A stretch of 64,000 bases of DNA, from NCBI GenBank assembly GCA_949130495.1, contig OX422210.1, forward strand, positions 496,101,760 to 496,165,759, in the 5' to 3' direction. A program made the translations under genes and the position numbers. This DNA is from Sambucus nigra. Lineage: Eukaryota; Streptophyta; Magnoliopsida; Dipsacales; Adoxaceae. Shown here piece by piece: positions 58,288 through 64,000 of the stretch (its first letter is position 1; each line of letters opens with the position of its first letter). Below the pieces are notes generated by a model. The model searched no databases. It was given only the letters and a program-made list of their open reading frames with translations, and was not told the DNA's origin.

Positions 58288-61080
58288 ATGGCACCAGAAT
58301 TACCACCGCCTCTTCCGCCGCCCGGAGGCGGAGGGGCTAGCTCCAGTCAGGTTCCTCCCCAATCCGAAATGGTGGAGGTGGCAGCAGCTTTGAAATCTTT
58401 AGCTGCAACATAATAAGCCATGAAGGAGCAATTTTTCCAGCTCAGCCAAACCATGATGATGAGGCCACCGGGAGTCTCCCCGGACATGATAACTCTGGCG
58501 GCAGTTCAACCCCATCCTGATGCCAGGGGACCACCCCAGGCGCCCATGAAGGACCAACCTGCACCCCAGCGGAGGAGTGACGTTGCTGACCCTAGGCGCT
58601 TGCGCCTGGGGAGGCAGGGGAACCCTTGCCCAGAGGACAGGTATGATGACCTAGAAGATGAAGAGGCCCCGGAAGACTGCTGGGAGCCGTATGAGGTGTC
58701 AGATAACACCGTACGACCTCTTAGGCAGAGCCAAGGATGTGTCGGCCGAAGAAGAGACGAGGCCCAACAAAGAGGGTCGGCCTTTGACAGGCAGAGTCAA
58801 GGATGTGTCGGCCGAGGAAGAGATGAGGCCCAGCAGGGAGGGTCGGCCTTTAACAGGTTGAGCAGAGGGTCGGCCTTAGAAAGGCTGGGCCCAGTCAATG
58901 ACCTGAGGCAAAGGCTATCGAGGTCAAGGAGCGCGGCAAGCTCTCAAAGAGGGAATAGGCCGTCTCGGCCAGATCAAGGCCGACCCTTGGAGAGAAGAGC
59001 CAGGGAGCAAGAAGAGGTCAATAGTCAGCGTGTTATGGTTGGGGAACCCTCTGTCCATCGTAGGGAGGTGGCAGGGGATAACCTCGGCCTAGCTAAAGAG
59101 AGAAGACCCTGGAATGAATCAATCCAACGTCTTGAAGAGAAGATAGGGGACCTCATCAAGAGCAGGGACCCATTGCAGAGGGGCTACTCGGAGGGTTCCC
59201 CGTTTGTAGCTAGGATAGTGGGATTCCCAACCCCTGCTAAGTTCAAGCCTCCTACAGTGACGCCTAAGTATAATGGCAGCATTAACCCAGTGCACCATAT
59301 CGAGATGTATCAGTCGGCGGCAGATATTTACTCAATACCCGATGAGATGAAGTGTAGGGCCTTCTCAAGAACCTTGACAAGGGCAGCGCACAGCTGGTTC
59401 ACCTCTCTTCCGAAGAACTCGATCGAGAACTTTAAAGGTCTGGCAGAACAGTTCATCCATAACTTCTTCTTTGGGGTAAGACCTCAGAAGAAGACTACCC
59501 ACCTCCTATATGTCAAACAGGCTAAGGGAGAAAGCCTAAGAGACTATATAGCAAGATTTAACAAGGAGAAGTTGGAGGTAGAGGATTACGAGGAGAGCAT
59601 AGCCATGACTTCCCTGATAGGAGGCCTCCAGAAGGGGAAGTTATTGTGGAAGCTGGCGGAAGACCCCCCCAAGTCTATGGCAGAACTGTTGTCCACCGCA
59701 GGGAAAGTGATGAATGCGGAAGAGACAATGGCCGCCAAATATGAGGAGGAGAACCGTGGTAGCGCTGGGAGGTCCCAGGGTAAGAAAGAGGGGAAGAAGA
59801 GGTCAACAGATGACAAGTTTGCTCATTACACTCCTCTGACTGTGAGCTGTGAGCATATCCTTAATGAGATCAAGACTGACCGGGCTCTGAGGTGGCCAGA
59901 GAAATTGAAGGCCCCACCACATAAGAGGAATAAGAACCTCTGGTGTGAGTTCCATCAGGATCACGGCCATGTCACAGATAGATGCTTTGCTCTGAAGGAT
60001 GAGATTGAGAAGATGCTGAAATCCGAGAAGCTAAGAAAGTATGTGGATGGCAAGGCCCCGAAGGGTGGAAGAGAAGACCCTAGGAAGAGAAGAGATGACA
60101 GGTGCCGTGGTGATGTCCCGGATAGAAGGCATGATAATTCAGAGGGTGATGATGGAGATGACCCGGATCTCCCCCCTAAGGATGACAACACCCCAGTGAA
60201 GAGGGTAGGGATGATCTCCTTTGGTGTTAGTACCATATGTGGGGGATTCGCAGGAGAGGGCTCTGAGGTAGTCGACAGGAAAGCTCATGTAGCGGAGGCC
60301 AAGTCAGTGGTCAAACCTGAGATTGTGAATCTAACGTCTTCTAACGCAGTGCAAAAGAGGAAGAAGGTGGACATGGACACCCTCGTAGTGGGGTTCTCCA
60401 GACTCGACTTCAAGGGCATCTTAGCCCCCCATGATGACCCTTTAGTCATAACAACAAGGGTACATGGGTGCGATGTAGGAAGAATCCTCATAGATGGGGG
60501 AAGCTCGGCAGATGTGATGTTCTGGCCTTGTTTCAAGAGCCTGGGTCTTAGCAGGGCAAGGCTGGTGCCCTACCATCACCCATTGATAGGCTTCAGTGGT
60601 GAGAAGGTACACCCATTGGGCATGTATGAAATGGATGTAAAGATGGGAGATGAATGGCCTAAGAGGATGACCAAGAAGATAAACTTTTTTGTCATGGACG
60701 AAAATGTCTTCTCGGCCTACAACCTCATCATCGGAAGAGTGGCCCTCAAAGAATTTGAAGTCGTGCCGTCAACGGTCTACCAGATGCTAAAATTCCCGAC
60801 TCCTTATGGGGTAGGGGAAGTGCAAGGGGACCAGACCATGGCGCAGGAGTGTTACTTCAACTCGGCCGAAGAGCGAGAGGCCCATAAGAGAGCAATCGCC
60901 ACTTACAGCATTGACACTCTTGATCCCAGAGATGAAACAAAACTGAAGAAGGGTCAACCCGCAAAAGAGGTAGAATCCATCATCCTCAATGAGGACGAGC
61001 CGGAAAAAACTGTCCAGGTCGGCAAAGCCCTGGAGCAAGGGATCAAGGAAGAGCTGATAGACTTCCTTAGGAGGAGGTAG
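58288..61080 (+). pseudogene. T2 gag-protease
   Basis: The frame starts at 58288 (MAPELPPPLPPP, aligned with the T1 start). It meets two adjacent stops (TAATAA, 58408-58413), then is open from 58420 to a TAG at 61078. T1 has two glutamine codons at the first site and a glutamine at the second. Counting from 58420 (886 codons): low-complexity charged region to about 200; capsid-like domain about 280-430 (VHHIEMYQSAADIYSIPDEM, SLRDYIARFNKEKLEVEDYE); zinc knuckle about 508-521 (WCEFHQDHGHVTDRC); protease about 685-790 with LIDGGSSADVMF. An internal start at 58420 would still give a protein with capsid and protease. Encodes the particle protein and the enzyme that cleaves it. Confidence 0.85.
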
Positions 61081-63471
61081 AGCGTCTTCGCATGGAGCCA
61101 TGCAGACATGCCTGGTATCGACCCTGAGATCATGACCCACAAGCTCAACGTGGACGGAGATGCTAGGCCTATTAAACTGAGGCAAAGGATCTACTCCAGA
61201 GAGAAGTATGAGGTCATCCGGGAAGAGGTGAAGAAGTTGGAAGAGGCCGAGTTCATAAGAGAGGTTACTTATCCAGAGTGGCTCTCGAATGCAGTCATCG
61301 TGCCTAAGGCCAATGGAAAGTGGCGGATGTGTGTAGATTTCACAGTCCTGAATAGGTCTTGCTCTAAAGACAGCTACCCCTTACCCAGGATAGACCAGAT
61401 GGTGGATGCAACGTCAGGGCACGAGCTTATGAGCTTCATGGATGCTTATTCAGGCTATAACCAAATTTTCATGGATACCGAAGACTCTGAGAAGACAGCC
61501 TTTATTACTGACAAGGGGACGTACTATTACAAGGTGATACCCTTTGGTCTGAAAAATGCGGGGGCAACGTATCAACGTCTTGTCAATAAGATGTTCGAGG
61601 AGCAGATAGGTAAGACCATGGAGGTGTATGTGGACGATATGCTAACGCAGAGCCTGAAAGCATGTACTCACATAGCGGACCTTGAGAAGACCTTTGATGT
61701 CATTGACTCCTATAGAATGAAGCTCAACCCAGCAAAATGTGTCTTCCGAGTAGGAGTCGGGAAGTTCCTAGGGTTCATCATTAATCAGAGGGGGATTGAA
61801 GCAAACCCAGAGAAAATCAAGGCCCTGCTCGACATGAAGACTCCTAGGAGTATCAAGGATGTTCAGAGACTCACTAGAAGGGTGGAAGCCCTGAACAAGT
61901 TTGTTTCCAGAGCCACGGATAAGTGTCTTTCGTTCTTTAAAGTTCTGAGAAAGGCCTTCCAGTGGGACGAGGAGTGTGAAAAAGCCTTTGATCAACTGAA
62001 GTCCTACTTAGGGTCTCCATTGCTGTTATCCCGGCCCATCACAGGGGAGAGGTTGTTTGTGTACCTGGCAGTCTCTGAGTCAGCCATTAGCGCGACCATC
62101 ATACGGGAAGAGGATGGGGTTCAGAGACCTGTGTACTTCAATAGTAAGTCCCTTCAAGGGTCTGAACAAAACTATTCCCGCATGGAGAAGTTGGCTTATG
62201 CCCTGATACATGCCTCTAGGAAGATGAAGCCTTACTTCCAAGCTCACTCCATGGTAGTCCTCACCGACTCACCATTACGGCAGGTTCTGCACAAGCCTGA
62301 GAAGTCCGAAAGATTGATGACCTGGGCCATCGAGCTAGGAGAGTATGATCTTACCTATCAGCCCAGGAGAGCCATCAAGGGGCAGGCCCTGGCAGACTTT
62401 GTAGCAGAATTCACCTGGGAAGAGACCGAGACAGAGAAGGGCTTGGATGGTGGCGAAGAGATGAACCGAAATGTCTTTCGAGATTCGGAAGAGACTGCCC
62501 CATACGTCTTCCGAGGCCGAGATGAGGTTGTCCCAGGCTTAGCTCAGAGCAGAGTAGAAGAAAATGAGGAGGATCGGTACCTCTTCGAAAAGGGGGTTAT
62601 GAGAGAAGGGGTCTTCTCATCAGATACAGACGTATGGATCCTCTTCGTTGATGGCTCTTCTTATGACAATGGAAGCGGCGCGAGGCTAGTACTCTCGGCT
62701 CCAGATGGTGCCAACATTGAGTATGCCTTGAGATTCAACTTCAAGGCCTCCAACAACGAGTCTGAGTATGAGGCCATGGTAGCAGGTCTCTTATTAGCAA
62801 CAACTCTTCGAGTAAAGCGGCTCCTACTCCACAGCGACTCGAGGTTGGTTGTCAATCAAGTGCTGGGGGCATACGAGGCCAAAGATGAAAGGATGGCCAA
62901 ATACCTGAAGAAGGTAAGAGGGTTGCTAGATTATTTTGAAGAAGCAAAGCTGGAGAGAGTACCTCGGCTGAGCAACAACCACGCCGATGCGTTGGCAAGA
63001 CTGTCCTCGGCAATGAAGACAGACTTTGGAAGAACCATCCCAATTGAAGTCTTAGGAAAGGCAAGTATTGAGGAGGATGAGGTATGTAACCCTTGTCTCA
63101 ATGTAAACCTGGGAGACTCGTGGATTGACCCGCTTGTCAGATACCTAAAAGAGGGGGAGCTACCTGAGTCCAGGATGGAAAGAAGAAAGTTGAGATACAG
63201 GGCTACAAAGTTCTCATTGGTAGGTGATGTCTTGTACAAAAATGGGTTTCTACTGCCTCTCCTCAGATGTGTGCACCCTGCGGAAGTGCCCCAGGTCTTA
63301 AGGGAGGTTCATGAGGGTTCTTGCTCTAGCCACATTGGGGGAAGACCCTTAGCCAAGAGGATCATCACTCAGGGATACTGGTGGCCTACCCTATCTAAGG
63401 ACGCCGCAGATTATGTGAAGAGGTGCGACAAATGTCAAAGGTTCGCCACCATCCCTCACCAACCTCATTAG
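61081..63471 (+). pseudogene. T2 reverse transcriptase, RNase H, archaeal-type RNase H, integrase start
   Basis: Same frame as gag-protease. From the ATG at 61108: RT about residues 30-240 (WLSNAVIVPKANGKWRMCVD, MDAYSGYNQI, PFGLKNAGATYQRLV, catalytic YVDD at 174-177, intact); native RNase H about 310-430 (PVYFNSKSL, LTDSPLRQVLH); archaeal-type RNase H about 510-640 (FVDGSS, NNESEYEA, HSDSRLVVNQ, NNHADALARLS, all four acidic positions present); integrase zinc domain about 735-780 (H-H-C-C: VHEGSCSSHIGG, CDKCQRF). It ends at a TAG (63469) where integrases normally continue. The second RNase H is a known Tat-lineage trait. Confidence 0.9.
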
Positions 63472-64000
63472 CCTATGACGTCGATCTCTTCTCCATGGCC
63501 ATTTGCGGTATGGGGAATTGACTTGGTAGGACCTTTGCCAAGAGCTGTCAACAACTATAGATTCTTGATAGTTATCGTCGACTACTTTTCAAAATGGGTA
63601 GAGGCCGAACCAATGATAACAATCATGGAGCAGAAGACCTTTCAGTTCATCTGGAAGAACATCATATGTAGGTATGGCCTCCCAAACACGCTCATCTTGG
63701 ATAATGGGACCCAGTTCAAGAACTCCTCCTTGGAGAAGTATTGCCAAAGTGTGGGGATTAAGCAGTTCTTCTCATCTCCTGGTCGACCTCAGGCAAATGG
63801 CCAGACCGAGGTCACAAATAGGACTATCTTGGATGGAATCAAGAAGAGGTTAGAAGACGCGAAGGGGAGATGGATAGAAGAAGTCTACGCTGTGCTATGG
63901 GCTTATAGAACTACGGCTAGGACACCCACAGGAGAAACCCCATTCATGCTGGCACATGGCTCTGAGGCAGTCATACCAATGGAGGTATGACTACCAACTC
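63472..64000 (+). pseudogene. T2 integrase catalytic core, continues beyond window
   Basis: Same frame, open from 63475 to a TGA at 63988. WPFAVWGIDLVGPLP, LDNGTQFKN and ANGQTEVTNRTI supply the D, D and E catalytic residues. AYRTTARTPTGETPF and GSEAVIPMEV follow as in other Tat integrases. The TGA stands where relatives have a glycine (GGA-type) codon before LPT. The frame would continue past the window edge without this stop. Confidence 0.9.

Larger units (their letters stand above)
57094..64000 (+). mobile_element. T2: Tat-lineage Ty3/gypsy element, nearly intact, runs off the window
   Basis: 5' LTR (57094-58107), primer site, then a single continuous frame from 58288 to beyond 63990 carrying gag, protease, RT, RNase H, archaeal-type RNase H and integrase. 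The frame is interrupted only by nonsense codons (58408-58413, 61078-61080, 63469-63471, 63988-63990). No frameshift is seen over 5.7 kb. It is much less decayed than T1 or any chromovirus here, so it is probably the youngest insertion. The 3' LTR lies outside the window. Confidence 0.9.

Noticed and set aside
61078..61080. Programmed stop or intron between protease and RT, as in some Ogre elements
   Set aside because: T1 has a glutamine codon at the same place and the frame continues without shift, so a nonsense mutation is simpler. Not excluded.
1..64000. tRNA, rRNA, CRISPR array or bacterial-type operon
   Set aside because: Nothing of this kind was seen. The tRNA-like matches are retrotransposon primer sites and the direct repeats are satellites or LTRs.

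Overview
This window looks like heterochromatin from a flowering plant, probably a dicot with a large genome. I cannot name the species. Three things point that way: a 168-bp satellite array, layer upon layer of long Ty3/gypsy LTR retrotransposons (Tekay-type chromoviruses with initiator-Met primer sites, and Tat-lineage elements with an extra archaeal-type RNase H), and plant-type L1 LINE, CACTA and FAR1/MULE-derived sequence. I found no intact host gene, tRNA, rRNA or CRISPR array. Nearly all coding sequence is broken transposon sequence. Only the Tat element at the right edge is close to intact.

Layout from left to right. 1-3376: satellite of about 20 monomers with higher-order structure. 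3377-8186: decayed minus-strand Tat element (called T1 here), inserted in the gag of a minus-strand chromovirus (Q, 8187-9742). 9743-10500: minus-strand L1 fragment. 10618-16452: tandem array of LTRs separated by about 190-bp internal regions that hold only a primer site and a polypurine tract. 16470-20060: two decayed minus-strand genes, one DUF7745-like and one with a plant mobile domain. 20515-22925: minisatellite and an Ogre-like LTR with its primer site. 23020-23718: chromovirus LTR fragment.

23719-45735 is a three-level nest. A plus-strand L1 LINE (23719-24107 and 44082-45735) is split by minus-strand chromovirus M (24108-44081). M is itself split in gag by plus-strand chromovirus P (30210-39989), which is flanked by a perfect 5-bp duplication, ctaaa. 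46442-48364: FAR1/MULE-transposase pseudogene, cut off by minus-strand chromovirus N (48369-51670). N is in turn cut by a CACTA-type terminus (51671 onward). 53611-57093: 5' LTR and gag start of plus-strand chromovirus E. 57094-64000: plus-strand Tat element T2, which runs off the window. T1 and T2 are the same family, and each lies in the gag of a chromovirus.

Working as a system: T2 keeps, in one continuous frame, gag, protease, reverse transcriptase, RNase H, the extra RNase H and integrase, interrupted only by nonsense codons. P has lost the reverse transcriptase core and the tandem mini-LTR array has no coding sequence, so either could only move with enzymes supplied by other elements. 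The most distinctive structures are the A-B-B-A satellite order, the tandem mini-LTR array, the clusters of short palindromes at similar positions in several unrelated-length LTRs, and a shared CGATCG-plus-TATA promoter module beside the mobile-domain genes.
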